A DNA stretch of 64,000 nt from Tenodera sinensis. Its lineage: Eukaryota > Arthropoda > Insecta > Mantodea > Mantidae. The notes under the pieces are model-generated. The model saw nothing but the letters and a program-made list of their open reading frames with translations. It made no database searches and had not been told where the DNA came from. The DNA is taken from the NCBI GenBank assembly GCA_030765045.1, contig CM060962.1, positions 266,155,330 through 266,219,329 on the forward strand. Reading direction: 5' to 3'. This document shows positions 34,080-46,479 of the stretch, one piece after another. Each line of letters starts with the position of its first letter. Position 1 is the first letter of the stretch. The position numbers were made by a program, and so were the translations under genes.

Positions 34080-34365
34080 AGACTCCTTGGATTCGTTAAC
34101 TTACTGAGAAATAGAGTGGTTAGTGCTGGTGTATGGCTCTCTCGCTCCCCCGATCTAACAGTGTGTGATTTTTACTTGTGGAGTAATCTGAAAGACAAAG
34201 TTTACGAGACGAGTCCTCATACATTGGAAGAAACTAAAACAAAATATTAGACATGAGATCGGAAACATTACAGTGGCTCAACTTAATCGTGTAAATCACA
34301 ATGTGTTCTGCCGATATAATGCTTGTTTAGCTGAGTGTGGACAACATTTCCAGCATCTTCTATAA
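34080..34365 (+). pseudogene. Tc1/mariner-type transposase, C-terminal fragment
   Basis: The translation holds LSRSPDLTVCDFYLWSNLKD and KVYETSPHTLEE (34140-34230), then after a single frame change QNIRHEIGNITVAQLNRVN and a final GQHFQHLL before a stop at about 34365. Intact relatives read WPPRSPDLTPCDFFLWG and end in GGHFEHLL. Everything upstream of the SPDLT block is missing. It is a different subfamily from the relic at 6887-7260. Confidence 0.72.
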
Positions 34366-34614
34366 GGTAAGAGTGTTATACATGCTTTATGATGGAGTTT
34401 ATGTAGGAGCAAAGCCGGCTGTGGCGCAACCAGTCACGCATAGGCGAAATGCCGTGTGCTCGTTAGGTTTAAAATGAAGAACCTGTATATTCAAGTATTA
34501 GGTACTAGTAATTTTTACGGAAATCGACTTTACGCGAAGATTCTCATAACCAAGTCCTGCATTCGGAGCTTCTCGAACTGTCTGGAAACGGTGATTATTC
34601 ACAATATTGTAATT

Positions 34615-34740
34615 AAAACCTTTGCGCCATTTTTCTGAAAATCTGAAGCAATGAAACACTATTTATGAAAAGGGTAGTCCAGGGTGGGGCAGCCCCTTGG
34701 AAGATGTCAAGTTTAAATACCAAGTTTGATGCTTAACCTG
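34615..34740 (-). repeat. R900 repeat, short fragment
   Basis: Contains 'aaaagggtagtccagggtgg' and 'ttaaataccaagtttgatgc', two adjacent blocks of the consensus in reverse. Confidence 0.55.
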
Positions 34741-35603
34741 ATCTCCATCACACTGGAAGCATTTCCTCTGTGTATACCAATAGGGATTCGCTGTCCTACG
34801 GTATAAATAAGAATGATAAACTTTCTTAACAGCTTTTGGAAGTGTGGATAGAGAATATCATGTGAAACATGACACATCGAATTGTTTGGAGTGGAGACGA
34901 ATGTTTTCTGGAACATCTGTAGATTGTAACTGAGTTGAAATGATGTAAATTATCAGCTGTAAGGTAGGACATACTTTTATGGTTAATAAGGAATTAAAAT
35001 ACAGGAATAAACTGCTAATGGTCTCTAAGGTTGAGTTGGCCCAGTAATTCAGTCACCTTGCCTATGCTTCAGTTCATCTCAAACCTATGTGCCGGAAATG
35101 CAAGGTCTTGCCGTGCTTCACTGAACAGAGTTTTGTGACCTTGGGGGTCAGTCTTAGAAGGTTCAATAGACTTTCCTTAAGGACGTGCGAAGTTGAGGTG
35201 AGGCCGTAGGCTCCATTCCATCTTTGAATTCAGATATGCTGAAAAATGGTTATCGTTTAACCACACCTTACCATTCTGCTGCTTTAACCAGCTAAACTAC
35301 AATGGGTATGTTTTCCAGAACACAAGAAGGTGTTATCAAATTAATCTTGAGAAAATATACACTAATAGCGATTAAGGATAACTGTAATATATGCTGCTCA
35401 GTTGGTTACAGTGGCGACATAGTAAGCCAAAGATCTGTCATTAAAATCTAGGTTATGGCAGTGTATGTGCGATGGGATAATCACTTAATGCACAAATTTG
35501 GTTTATCACAGACTGCATAAAAGAGAGAAATAGGCCTCTATTGTTATTTCAACTTCATTTTGCTGTAAAGCTTAGTTATTGCAAAATTTAGCAGGAGTAA
35601 GAG
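34741..35603. other. Unassigned stretch
   Basis: Nothing recognised. Confidence 0.3.
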
Positions 35604-35970
<367 letters not shown>

Positions 35971-35974
35971 GCAG

Positions 35975-36475
35975 TAAAGGGGAAAGGGTACATACACACC
36001 TCGACCTAGGCAATGAGGAACCGAAGGAGCCACAGGGCTGTGGTAAGACAGGCCACAGAGACGCACGGAAGTCCCTAACAAGTGCTGAGATCTCTTCATC
36101 GCTGCGCCAGCCCCCACACCGCGGGTCGCACAAGCTCCGCCGTCCCCCCAACAGAGCCATTGCACCGCGGTTCCGCAACCGCGTAAGCCGACGGACGACA
36201 GCGGCCAACCAAACGCTACCTAACGCCGAGAACAGCAGTTACATTGCGCAAGCACCGCCTCTCCGGTAACACTACTCGCCTGAAAGATGATAAGGAAATG
36301 GAATGAAGGGAAAAGATGGAAGGGAAACCGTGGTACGAAATAATCCACCCCAACATTCACCTAAATGACATGGGAAAACCAGGGAAAAACCCATGTCAGA
36401 GTACGTTGTCGCCGGGAGTCGAACCCGGGACCTGCAAGTCGCACACGTCACGCGTGCAACCTCGCTCGGTCAGCA
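35975..36475 (-). mobile_element. SINE-B, near full length, between GTA arrays
   Basis: The head is at the right with a B box (complement of ggagtcgaacc, 36415-36425) and 'catgggaaaaccagggaaaa'. The GC-rich body (36000-36250) includes the complement of gttagggacttccgtgcgtc (36063-36082), which anchors the family. GTA-type triplets lie on both sides, so the SINE probably landed in an existing array and its duplication cannot be seen. Confidence 0.8.
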
Positions 36476-36602
36476 GTAGCAGTAGTAGTAGTAATAGCAA
36501 CAGGAATAGTAGTAATAGTAGTATTACTAGTAGTAATAGTAGTAGTAGCAGCAGTAGTATTACTAATAGTAGTAGCAATATTAGCAGCAGCACTAGTACT
36601 GC
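36476..36602. repeat. Impure AGT/AGC microsatellite
   Basis: Degenerate triplet array on the far side of SINE-B, probably the other half of 35604-35970. Confidence 0.85.
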
Positions 36603-37260
36603 AGGTTCTGCCAAAAGTTTAAGGACATCCATTGATATTTTGAAATTTTCTCTTCGAAGAACGCATAACATATATTATTACTAATTTATAGAATATTGCT
36701 TCAAACATACATTGCAGATGATTTTATACTTTATTGGGTTTCCTTTGGCTTTCAAACACAATAAATTTACTGTTTTGGGGTACTGTTTACAAGATTCCTA
36801 CATTCTTGCACGGTAATATTATTCCAAGATTCGAATAATGCCTCTCCAAGTTCTCGGTAGTTTTTCGGCCTGAGGGCAGCTACTCCTATACCCTCCAATT
36901 TCATATGAATATAACTGCCATAGTTCTACCCCCCTGGGGCGATGCAACCCTTGGCGTACTACTTCCCTTCCAGGTAAAAACAAATGCCGCTTTTCCTAGG
37001 TTTTTATGTTCCTATATGTTTTAGTTATTACCAGTTGAATTGCAATATCTCTATATAACTTGCCACACTTACGGTAACCAATCAATAGCCATTTAATATC
37101 CTTCACGTTTTCTACCCCTGTTTACTTAACAACCTCTTTTCGCAACAGAACAAAATGGAAGCTACAGCGCAAATGAATGGCATGGCATCACAACAAAGTC
37201 AACATACCAGAAATCAGTTGTGCGCTTAAATACGGAAGGAATGCTTTTTGCAAAAGAATA
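36603..37260. other. Unassigned stretch
   Basis: Nothing recognised. Confidence 0.3.
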
Positions 37261-37270
37261 CACTAAACAA

Positions 37271-37515
<245 letters not shown>

Positions 37516-37550
37516 AATATTATTATAATTATATTGTTATTATTATTGTT

Positions 37551-37839
<289 letters not shown>

Positions 37840-38009
37840 TTCAGGAAGAAAACATGTTTCACGCCCCCCTTCTTTGAATTCATTTCTCTCACAAACCAAT
37901 TGCGCTCCTGTGGCCAAAATTTACAGAACCACTTATTTTTAAGTAGTGCAATACCATGAAATAGAAGGATTACGATTTTTTCTGCCCAATCAGCACATTT
38001 ATTTTGTAG

Positions 38010-38112
38010 GTCAAAAACGTAAGCTTGGTTAAATACCAAACTTGGTATTTAATTTCAACATCTTCCAACACGAGCATTTTAAAGAAAATTCTTCAGAACA
38101 AAATATGGTTCA
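38010..38112 (+). repeat. R900 repeat, copy 8 (part before SINE/LINE insertion)
   Basis: 'gttaaataccaaacttggta' and 'gagcattttaaagaaaattc' fit the consensus. It resumes at 38945. Confidence 0.6.
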
Positions 38113-38120
38113 TACGGAAA

Positions 38121-38325
38121 AGTCGGTCTGGGTGGCACAGTTGGTTAGACGCTGGCCTACTGATCCCAAAGTCGCGAGTTCAAATCCTACTCCAGCCAAT
38201 GCTTTTTATATGTGCTTAAAAACGACAGCTCCATGTTAGTACATTTACTGGCATATAAAAGTACTCCTGCGGGACAAAATTCCGGCACACTGACGACGCT
38301 AATGTGATTCTGTCAATTGACAGCG
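38121..38325 (+). mobile_element. SINE-F (tRNA-derived)
   Basis: The A box tggcacagttgg is at 38133-38144 and the B box agttcaaatcc at 38177-38187, in a tRNA-like 70 bp head. The body includes 'actcctgcgggacaaaattc' and 'cggcacactgacgacgctaa', a block I recall from cockroach and termite SINEs (from memory, not searched). The 3' limit is uncertain because LINE sequence follows at once. Confidence 0.72.
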
Positions 38326-38941
38326 TCTTTGCACAACAAAGGAAATGATCTTGCTGACACTGCCGCAAAAGAAGCTACCAAGCATCCTCCAAGCTTACCA
38401 GATCTTAAGCTACCACATGAAGATTATTTACGGCATCTTAAAAGAACTATCCTACACCGATGGAAGACAGATTGGACAACTACATCCAACAGCAAACTGC
38501 ATGATATCTGTCCAATACCTAACCTGTCCACAACAATTAGAACGCTAACCCGGCGAGATCAGGCACTAATAACCCGATTATGCATTGGTCACACTGGGCT
38601 TACTCATTCCTACATTCTGTCCCGTGAACTTCCTCCTAAATGTACTCTGTGTGATTCTACTCTTACCGTTCAGCATCTGCTCACTGTTTGCCCAAGATAC
38701 ACTCACCAGCGACTTCAGTATGGAGTTCCTGAAAACCTTCAGCTAGCTTTGGGTGATCAACAATATCACAAGAAAATCATCAAGTTCATCAAAGCATGCA
38801 AAGTTAATATTTAAATTCATTGTAAACTTCATGATATGTTTCCTCCTTTTTTTCCTCAATGTTTAGTCGCGATATGACTTTTATGTTGAAGCGACTTTAA
38901 AAAATAAATAAATAAATAAAAAAAAATAATAAAAAAAAAAC
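38326..38941 (+). mobile_element. LINE 3' end, 5'-truncated (I/R1/Jockey-like)
   Basis: A 5'-truncated non-LTR retrotransposon. The coding end runs to the stop at 38814. It carries the tail of an RNase H domain (GNDLADTAAKEA, about 38342) and a C-terminal zinc knuckle of the form CTLCDSTLTVQHLLTVC (about 38641-38691), typical of I-, R1- and Jockey-group elements. The 3' UTR contains a short stem (tagtcgcgatatgac and gaagcgactt) and ends in a (TAAA)n/poly-A tail at 38899-38940. The remaining frame is open over 150 codons, so it is one of the younger coding fragments here. Confidence 0.82.
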
Positions 38942-38944
38942 AAT

Positions 38945-39490
38945 ATATATATAGAAAAATTTTCGTTATTTTTTATTTTCTCAAAAATGGTTCTTGTGAC
39001 TTTGATTTAAAGTGTCATATGTTTAGTACATTTGCATATCAAATAAATAGTGTATCTTCAATTTTCTGTGAGTAGCCCGTAAAGTCCTCATTCTTAATGA
39101 GTTTTATGTGGTTGGTAAACCGTAGGAGATAGAGAAAATCTTACTTCACAACCTCGTTAAAGCCCACCATTTATCTAAAAAATGTACTCTGTTGCTTATG
39201 AAAGTATTATTTGTTATTGGCTTTAATTTCAAAACTGCTTATATTTTTTCAAGTGTCATTTATTTTTCCTCATCTTCACATAAAGGGCGTGAAATTTCAA
39301 AGCCATCACACACTGACCAGTTTTTTTAAAAAATATATCACGTTATCGTATTGTACTCTTCTTAAACCTACATCGAAATTGTGAAATGAATCTTTATGTT
39401 GAATAACAAGGAATGGACAGAGGAATAAGCTTTCCTAAGAATAGTTTGAAGAAGTGTGAGTAGAGAATGCCATGTGAATGCAGGTTTTTC
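38945..39490 (+). repeat. R900 repeat, copy 8 (continuation)
   Basis: 'attttctcaaaaatggttct', 'ggtaaaccgtaggagataga' and the terminal 'gtgagtagagaatgccatgt' (39459) follow the consensus to its end. Confidence 0.75.
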
Positions 39491-40676
39491 TCTCTGTGAT
39501 GAGCACTTTCAGAAAGACAAGTAGGCTTAACACAACACTACTCCTAATAGTAGGTGTTATTTCCTGATAGATTTTAAGAGCAAGACTTTACTGATAAATA
39601 GCTCTATAAAAATCCCATTGTCGTATCTGAGCTGTAATGCTGCACGATTAAAATAATCAAGCAGGGAGTCGAACGGTATTCACTAAATGTTCCCAGCTTG
39701 CAATACATTTACGAAAGGACCAATAGATTTTCCTCTCAAGTCTTGAAGCGTCGAAAGCCAAATGTTTAAATAGTTTTAGATGTGTAGGAAAGATCGCAGA
39801 AACTTTCTGAAGTTGGAAAATTGGATTCCGGTGGGAGATTCAAGATATTCTGAACGCTTTCGATAACACACGATGGAATGGAGAGAGGGAGGAAGGGAAT
39901 GGGATGAAGGAATGTAGGAGGAGGTGCCCCTTTTCATGTCAACACGAACCTAGATAAGATGGTCTCTGTTTAACAGACTCAGTGGTCTGAAATGCCACAA
40001 GTGCAACTGACGAATGAAATGAAATATTTTCCATACCTAAAATAGTCACAAGTAATAATCTATACTTGTTCGTTTTCCCCTTAGATTACTCATAGTAAAA
40101 CAGCGTTTAACTCTATCTGCTGAGGTATCTCTTTCTTTCTGCCCTCTGTCTCCTTTTCATCGGTCCTTCCCTCGTTTATATCATGTCTGTTAAAACCGCA
40201 TAAAACAAATCAGACTTTACAAACTACCATAGTTCCCCCTACCTACAGAAAATTATTATGACTCCTAAGACAAATACTTTCAATACTTATTTAATAATAG
40301 CTACTCAAAGGCATACTGGAAGCTGAGGTACAATCAACTTTTTGCATTTCTCTGCCTTCAAACTGCATACTTTTTGCATCAGTTCAGGAAAAACAAAATA
40401 AAGGAGCTTCAAAGCGTATGGTTCGCATCTATGTAAAATATTGAACATTCCAAACGAATAAAAGCGCATATTTTGGAGTCTAGTGATGCTATAAATTCTT
40501 TTAATAATTATATAATTCAAGTCTCTATCTTTTTCCTGAAGTAAAACTGTGTGTATTGATTTTTCAGGTGAGAGTAACACATTTAATAGGCGTAGAGAGG
40601 GCTTCACTGGCTAGTTAAAGAACGTTTAAGATATATACATTTCATTTGATACGTTAACATCTCAAACATATAATAT
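39491..40676. other. Unassigned stretch
   Basis: A 100-codon minus-strand frame (40305-40607) has no recognisable motif. No repeat boundary seen. Confidence 0.3.
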
Positions 40677-41039
40677 TGACGCCGACCACGGCGCACAACA
40701 AAGGACAGTTGGGGCCAATCTATGTCACATCACATATGCGGCGTGTGTCAAAGGCGTTCAAGGTCAAGCTGCTCCACACCACTCACGCGAGCAAACACGT
40801 GACAACAATCACAGTGGCAGATCAAAAAAAAGGTTTCCGACATTATTCGTGAAGTGTCCGGTGGCCGGCGTATTTGTAGAGGTTTTAGAAAAGGTGAAGT
40901 TCGAGAAAGGCCGTGTTACGTCACCTTCCTTATATAAAGAGGCGAGGCAGCGAGAGTGGTGTAGCTACAGAGATGATTCGTGCCAGCAGGCAGTGTTTTT
41001 TAGTTCTTGATCGTGCGCGCGTGTGTGTGCGTGTATGTT

Positions 41040-41083
<44 letters not shown>

Positions 41084-41360
41084 TGTGTTTAGTCGCCGGG
41101 AGAGTTATTTCTCGTAGAAGTAAAGTTAGTGAAGAAGTTTTTAGGATTGTTGAGTGGTCGTATAATCGAAGTCAGCTGTTTGAGAGACAGAGAAAGTGAA
41201 GAGAAACAGAAAAGTGTGCGTTAGGAATACGAGAAGAAAACAGTTGCGAATTCTAATATCACAAAGGACTGAAGACTGTGTAACTTCAGTAACACACTTT
41301 AGAAGGAAATAAAGTGAAAATAAAGTAATTGGACTGGACTTTTGCCGTTTTGTCGCATCA
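40677..41360 (+). mobile_element. Solo LTR, about 684 bp, with expanded GT tract
   Basis: It starts tgacgccgaccacggcg. A TATA box (tatataaa, 40931-40938) is followed by a GT tract (about 41013-41092), a polyadenylation signal (aataaa, 41308-41313) and the end tttgtcgcatca. The order of blocks matches the minus-strand LTR at 30364-30955. The GT tract is about 80 bp here and only (GT)4-5 there, which explains the length difference. No convincing flanking duplication. Confidence 0.72.
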
Positions 41361-42244
41361 CTTTAGGGAAGGAAAAAATGAAAAGTACCATCTGATCTTT
41401 CAGTGCCACATGTCAATAGCCTTTAGTACATTTTCAAAACGCTGATACAAACTATTGATTAGTGGCTATCAGATAATGCGGTCTTAATCCATGCCGAAAG
41501 CATTATCCCCATTGTAACAAGGGTTGTGAATGATGGCCATTGTCAGACTGTCTCTACCGAGGAACCACTGCGCTTTCATTTAAGTTGAAAACGTTTCCCA
41601 ATAAACATTGTGTGTTTTTAGTGGAGAATGTTGTTAAAGAAGGTGGTAGATATCAGGATTACATAAAATAGGTCTAATTATGTATGATTTTAATATGATT
41701 AAAGGGATGGTAATTCACTTTTGGACCTGAAAGGCCCCCATCATGCATCCAAGGCACATATTCACACGTTTAATTTTATTCTAAACCGCTTTGATCGAAT
41801 TTATTTTCACCGAATAAGTTTAATTTCTTATTGCCGATTTCTGTTCACTTGTTTTAATGTTATATTCTAACACTTAGTTCTGCAGCACCCCAAAAGTAAG
41901 ATAACCGAGTCTGCTACTATTTGTAGCTTCATGAACGGAATCAATCTTCAAAAATGTCTCTAAGCATAAGAGGTATCTGAAATACTAAATTGGAAGCACC
42001 TGTGTAAATTTCGCTTCTGTAACTTACAAGTCGAAACCAAATTTATGTGTTGCACTCTCATTTTCTTCTCAGATCACTATTCTCTAAAAACCGTGCTTAT
42101 AAATTCGTGTTATTATATGTACTTGTTTAAAGAAAAACCCTTACACATTCAGACTTGTCTTTGGATATACTCATGTAAGATAAATAAATAGGATAAAGTG
42201 ATCGATTTTTAAAAACAGATTGCCATGTATCTATGGATTCATAA
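41361..42244. other. Unassigned stretch
   Basis: Nothing recognised. Confidence 0.3.
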
Positions 42245-42620
42245 AGGTTAGCCAGAGGTTTTAATGTAATTAATAATAACCACTGTAGTTTTAAACATGT
42301 AATAATAATTATTATGTATTTATGCCAACAAACTTCCTCCTGGTGTTTTAAACATATAAGCCGTGTGTGAGCAATGTTTGAGAGGTAGAACCGGAACTGA
42401 AAACTTCAATGTCACACCTGGGATTTGAACATCCACATCACGCGCTGCTGTTCTAATCACTGAGCTACTGTGACAACTCGCCAGTGTAATATTAAATTCT
42501 CCAACCGATTCTATTTTTCCCGGTAGACTACAAACGGAATCTCACATAAGACATAAATACTTGAAGGGCGACTTTTAATCGTAAGTACTTTATGTTCGGG
42601 AATTAAATAACCCTTAGATG
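42245..42620 (-). mobile_element. SINE-D copy 1 (tRNA-like core with 5' leader)
   Basis: On the minus strand it has the A-box-like tagctcagtgattagaac and the B box as the complement of gggatttgaac (42420-42430). About 120 bp precede the tRNA-like part, including 'tctatttttcccggtagact' (42510), and are conserved in the next copy. It abuts copy 2 head to tail. Confidence 0.7.
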
Positions 42621-42925
42621 GTAATTATTATTTATTTATGCTAGAAAAACTTGCTACTGCTATTTTCAAACACACAAGACTTGTGTGTAAAATGTTTGAT
42701 AACTAGAATCGGAGCTGCAAAATTCAGTGCCACAGCAGGGATTTGAACCACAGATCATCCACTTCACGCGCAGCTGCTCTAAACACTGAGCTACCGTGAA
42801 AACTTGCCAGTATGACATTAGATTCTCCAACCCTTCGTATTTTTCCCGGTAGATCACAAAGGGAATCTCACATCTGAGATAAATACCCCAAGGGCGACTT
42901 ACAATCATAAGTCAACAGTGGGGTA
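42621..42925 (-). mobile_element. SINE-D copy 2
   Basis: It has the same architecture as copy 1. The B box is the complement of gggatttgaacc (42738-42749), the A box is in the complement of 'actgagctaccgtgaaaact', and the leader has 'gtatttttcccggtagatca'. It is followed on its 3' side by the palindrome cacacaagacttgtgtg (42671-42687). Confidence 0.72.
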
Positions 42926-42966
42926 GGCAGTGCAATTATGTGTTTTAATGATCTACGTTAATGTAC

Positions 42967-43355
42967 TAGGAAGAGGAATTCACGGAATATTCCCAGAAAA
43001 TAAAATATATACGTTCTATTCGTCATAAACATACTTGTATATTTAATATATCATATTTCAATCAAAGTTGTTAGATGCTTTTTGAGGAAATCAAAAGTAA
43101 TCAAAATGGGGGAGAATCCCTTTGAAAATGTTCGTGGCGCTTTCTTGGAAGATATTGAGCTTAAAATTATAGTTATGCTGTTCTCAGACACTCTCTCCCT
43201 GTCTCTCTCTCTCACACATACGCATACAGAGGTCTTTTCGATTTTTTTTAATGCTAATAGCCTCAAAACGTGTATTTCTTTGAAACCCTGCTAGCGAATT
43301 TTTGTGTGAAGTGCAATACTCCCTCAATTATCTGTAGGGAGGCAGTAGAAAAAGT
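42967..43355 (-). repeat. R900 repeat, copy 9 (hairpin half)
   Basis: 'aatattcccagaaaataaaa' is followed by a CT/CA tract (43190-43215), 'agcgaatttttgtgtgaagt' and the terminal hairpin region 'ctccctcaattatctgtagg'. Confidence 0.7.
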
Positions 43356-43589
43356 ATAATCATTGTTCCCTTTTGTCTAGCACCTTAAAATCTGAATATA
43401 GCGGTGGCGAAATTTCTTATTCGCATTGGCCTTGTATGGGTGGCCGAGTTTCACTTTAAAAGCAGCAGATCAAACCTCCTTCACACTCTATTTGGTCTGT
43501 CCTTTTCTTTAACATATAAAAACGTTTCACATTCAGGACTATAGCTGCTCTTACTTTCAGGCATCTCAGCTAGAAATAAGCATAAAATA

Positions 43590-43870
43590 GTTCTGTAAAT
43601 GATAATTAATTGTTCTTTTACACAAGACCGTTTGTGGGACAAGGCTTCAAAGACAGAATCAGACGGAAAAGTTCAGTGCCATAGCTGGGATTTGAATTAC
43701 GGATCTTCCGCTCCATGCGTAGTCGCTCTGACTGAGCTATCATAGCAACGTGCTAGTACTACATATAACTCTCAAACCGAATAGCAATTTCTCCTGCCAA
43801 AAGTCAAGAAGATCTCAAATCATATTTGTGATAACATACCTCAAAAGCTACCTTTTTGAAAAAGTCGGCT
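43590..43870 (-). mobile_element. SINE-D copy 3
   Basis: The B box is the complement of gggatttgaat (43687-43697), with 'tgactgagctatcatagcaa' as the A-box side. The 5' leader (43750-43870) aligns with copies 1 and 2. It is more diverged than copy 2. Confidence 0.65.
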
Positions 43871-44640
43871 TCAGCCCATACTGCTAACCAGAGCCTCATC
43901 ACTGCCACTGCGCAGTAACAATTTGCAAACAAAAGGTGACTCCCATTAAGAGGGTGAGAATCAACGCAACCAAACGTATGCTTCCTGTTTTTCTTCCAGG
44001 TTGGTCAGCACTCAGTCTAGTTATGTAATGTTTGCAAACCGGTCAGGTTTTGCACATGTTCATTTGCCGAGCCTGGATATCACCTAAACCTGAATTTGAT
44101 GATGTGAATACACTTCAGCAACTCGGACCTTCGTCACCAAAATCTCCCGTGAAAAATAAAAATAGTGCCATTGGAAGAGATGCTAGACTACGTAAATAAA
44201 CAATGGCGATAGCGAAAAGCTTTGTAGTCTTCTTGGGATATTAGCAACAATAAAAGAAACTTGATCAGCACGATACTACAGTTCGTAAAAGATACTTCAG
44301 TATATGAGTTGTAATATTAGTGTATCACTATTGTTCTTAAGCTAGTACTTTCGTTAATATTCCACTTTATTGTAAACTTTCCTGCCTACAGTCCTGGTAA
44401 CTTAATCTACATGCCTATTTTACTGCACATAGGTGCATGAACTATATTAATTAGGGCTTCACGGCTGATCAGCTATGATGAAGACCATGGAGTCTACAAT
44501 GACCGAAAGCTTAATTAATAACGCGCGCCGTGAAAGCTTTAAATCTTGCATGAACTATAGTAAATCCTCCTCTATTGTTTATATTTATTACTGCAGACAT
44601 TGGCTATAGCATTTTATGGTTGAATTTTACCATTTGAATA
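43871..44640. other. Unassigned stretch
   Basis: Nothing recognised. Confidence 0.3.
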
Positions 44641-45480
44641 TGAGTGAGAGAGCGAGTAAGTGAGTGAGTAAGTTAGTAAGTGAGTCAACAAGTGGGTGAG
44701 TACGTGAGCGAGAGAATGACTAAATGTTTAAGTGAGTGAGTAAGTGAGCGAGCAGTGAGTGAGCGAGTGAGTGTGTAAGTGAAAGAGTGAGTGAAATACT
44801 GAGTGAGTGCATAAGTGAGCGAGTAAGTAAGCGTGTGAGTTAGCGGCTGAGTGGGTAGGTGAGCTATAAGCGTGTGAGTTAGTGAGTCAGTGGGTAAGTG
44901 GGCTAGTAAGTGAGTGACTGAGTGATTGAGCGAATGAGTGAGTGAAATTGTTAATGAGCGAATGATTAGTGCGTGACTGATTGAGCGAGTGAGTTAGTGA
45001 ATGAGAGAGTGAGCGAGTGAATGGGGGAGTGAGTGGGCGGGTGATTGAGCGTGTGAGTGAGTGATTGAGTAAGCGAGTGAGTAAGTGAGAGATTAAGTGA
45101 GTGAATGAATGAGCGAGTGAGGGAGTGAATGAGTGAACGAGTTAGTGAGTGAGGGAGTGAGTGAGTGAGGTAGTTAGTGTATGTGATTGAGCGAGTGAGT
45201 GTGTGTAAGTGAGTGTGTGAGCGAGGGAGTGAGTGAGTGAGTGATTGAATGAGTGAGTGAGAGAGGGAGTGAGTGAGCCAATGAGTGAGTGAGTGTGTGA
45301 GCGAGTAAGTGAGCCAGTGAGTGCCTGAGTTGTTGAGTGAGTGAGTGAGTGACTGACTGACTGAGTGTGTGAGCGAGTAAGTGAGCGAGTGAGTGCCTGA
45401 CTTGTTGAGTGAGTGAGTGAGTGAGTGAGTGAGTGAGTGAGTGAGTGAGTGAGTCAGTGAGTCAGTGAGTGAGTGAGTGA
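44641..45480. repeat. Degenerate (GAGT)n array, about 840 bp
   Basis: Tetranucleotide array with many substitutions. A 62 bp segment at 45291-45352 recurs at 45363-45424 with only two differences, so secondary duplications have taken place. It lies directly against a diverged stub head at 45481-45521. Confidence 0.93.
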
Positions 45481-45521
45481 GTGGGATATATGACCCCGCC
45501 GACCACTATGTCCTTTGTGCC
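45481..45521 (-). mobile_element. Diverged head of the stub family, source of the GAGT array
   Basis: The complement begins ggcacaaaggacatagtggt and aligns without gaps to the head of stub II at 28 of 41 positions by eye. As in the other copies, the CTCA-type repeats follow directly at its 3' end. The match includes the central gtcg and cggg motifs. Confidence 0.65.
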
Positions 45522-46479
45522 AAGGCAAATGGAGGAAAACTATCGTTAATCAGATGTTAGAAATGGGCCACTATGTTACCTTTATATTCCATTGTATTTT
45601 CATGACATCGTAAGAAACACCTGTATCCGTCACCACCTTAAAATGCTAATGTATTGAGATATTCAAACAAACAAAAACATATGATTGTGTGTAAAATGGC
45701 TGACGCCACAATAACAATATTTGAAATAAATCGACTTTTCAAAGAGATCTACTTTATTTGAGTCTTATGTTTATGTCCATCTCTTGTGCGTTGGTTCTTT
45801 TATACAGTAAATCGTAAACGTGAGGAATTTCAATCAAAATGTACCCATTCGTAAAAATGTCAAAAGCAACAAATATCTTTTTCGGAGTATTTCACCACAA
45901 ATTATTAACAAAAGACACCTAATTTACTACATTCGCATTATTTTCTCTACGAATTGTTTATATTTAATGCCAATCCAAACAAAGGTTTGCAAAAAATGGT
46001 TTCATGGCACATTCCGTTGTAAGGTTACAAGGGTAATACAATAGTACGAAATTGCAGTCCAACCTTTAAATAGCGAGTAGCCTAATGCTGCCGTTTAAAT
46101 TGCAGCCTATATTGAAAATTTCAAACTAATAGAAGTGAATACCTTGCCAGTGGTTCATATCATATAAAGTCTTATTTGACCTAAGTTATATCCTAATGAG
46201 ATCTGCATTTGTCCCTTAGTAAGTTTTATTCAAATTATATGGCTTTGCATTTACACGAGTACCCAGCAATTTTTCGAAAGCCAATATAAATGAAAAGAAC
46301 TTCGGAGATTTTCAGATGACCCAAAATATGGATTTTATTGTTCATTTTAGCACCTCAAACATACGACACTGTAAATAAAATTGTCACAGCCAGTTATGAT
46401 ACCATAACATAGAGGGAAATGCCCTTCAAAAATAGGTAGTATAGAAGGGGGGAAATTTCGGGAAGTCTTCGTGCTGTAC
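45522..46479. other. Unassigned AT-rich stretch
   Basis: Nothing recognised; small R900-like words occur near 46195. Confidence 0.3.

Noticed and set aside
33651..34250. 199-codon frame on plus
   Set aside because: A chance fusion of SINE-B sequence with the mariner fragment; only the last ~45 codons have protein homology, by motif.
44641..45480. CRISPR-like array
   Set aside because: The repeat is a degenerate tetranucleotide without spacers, and the sequence is eukaryotic.
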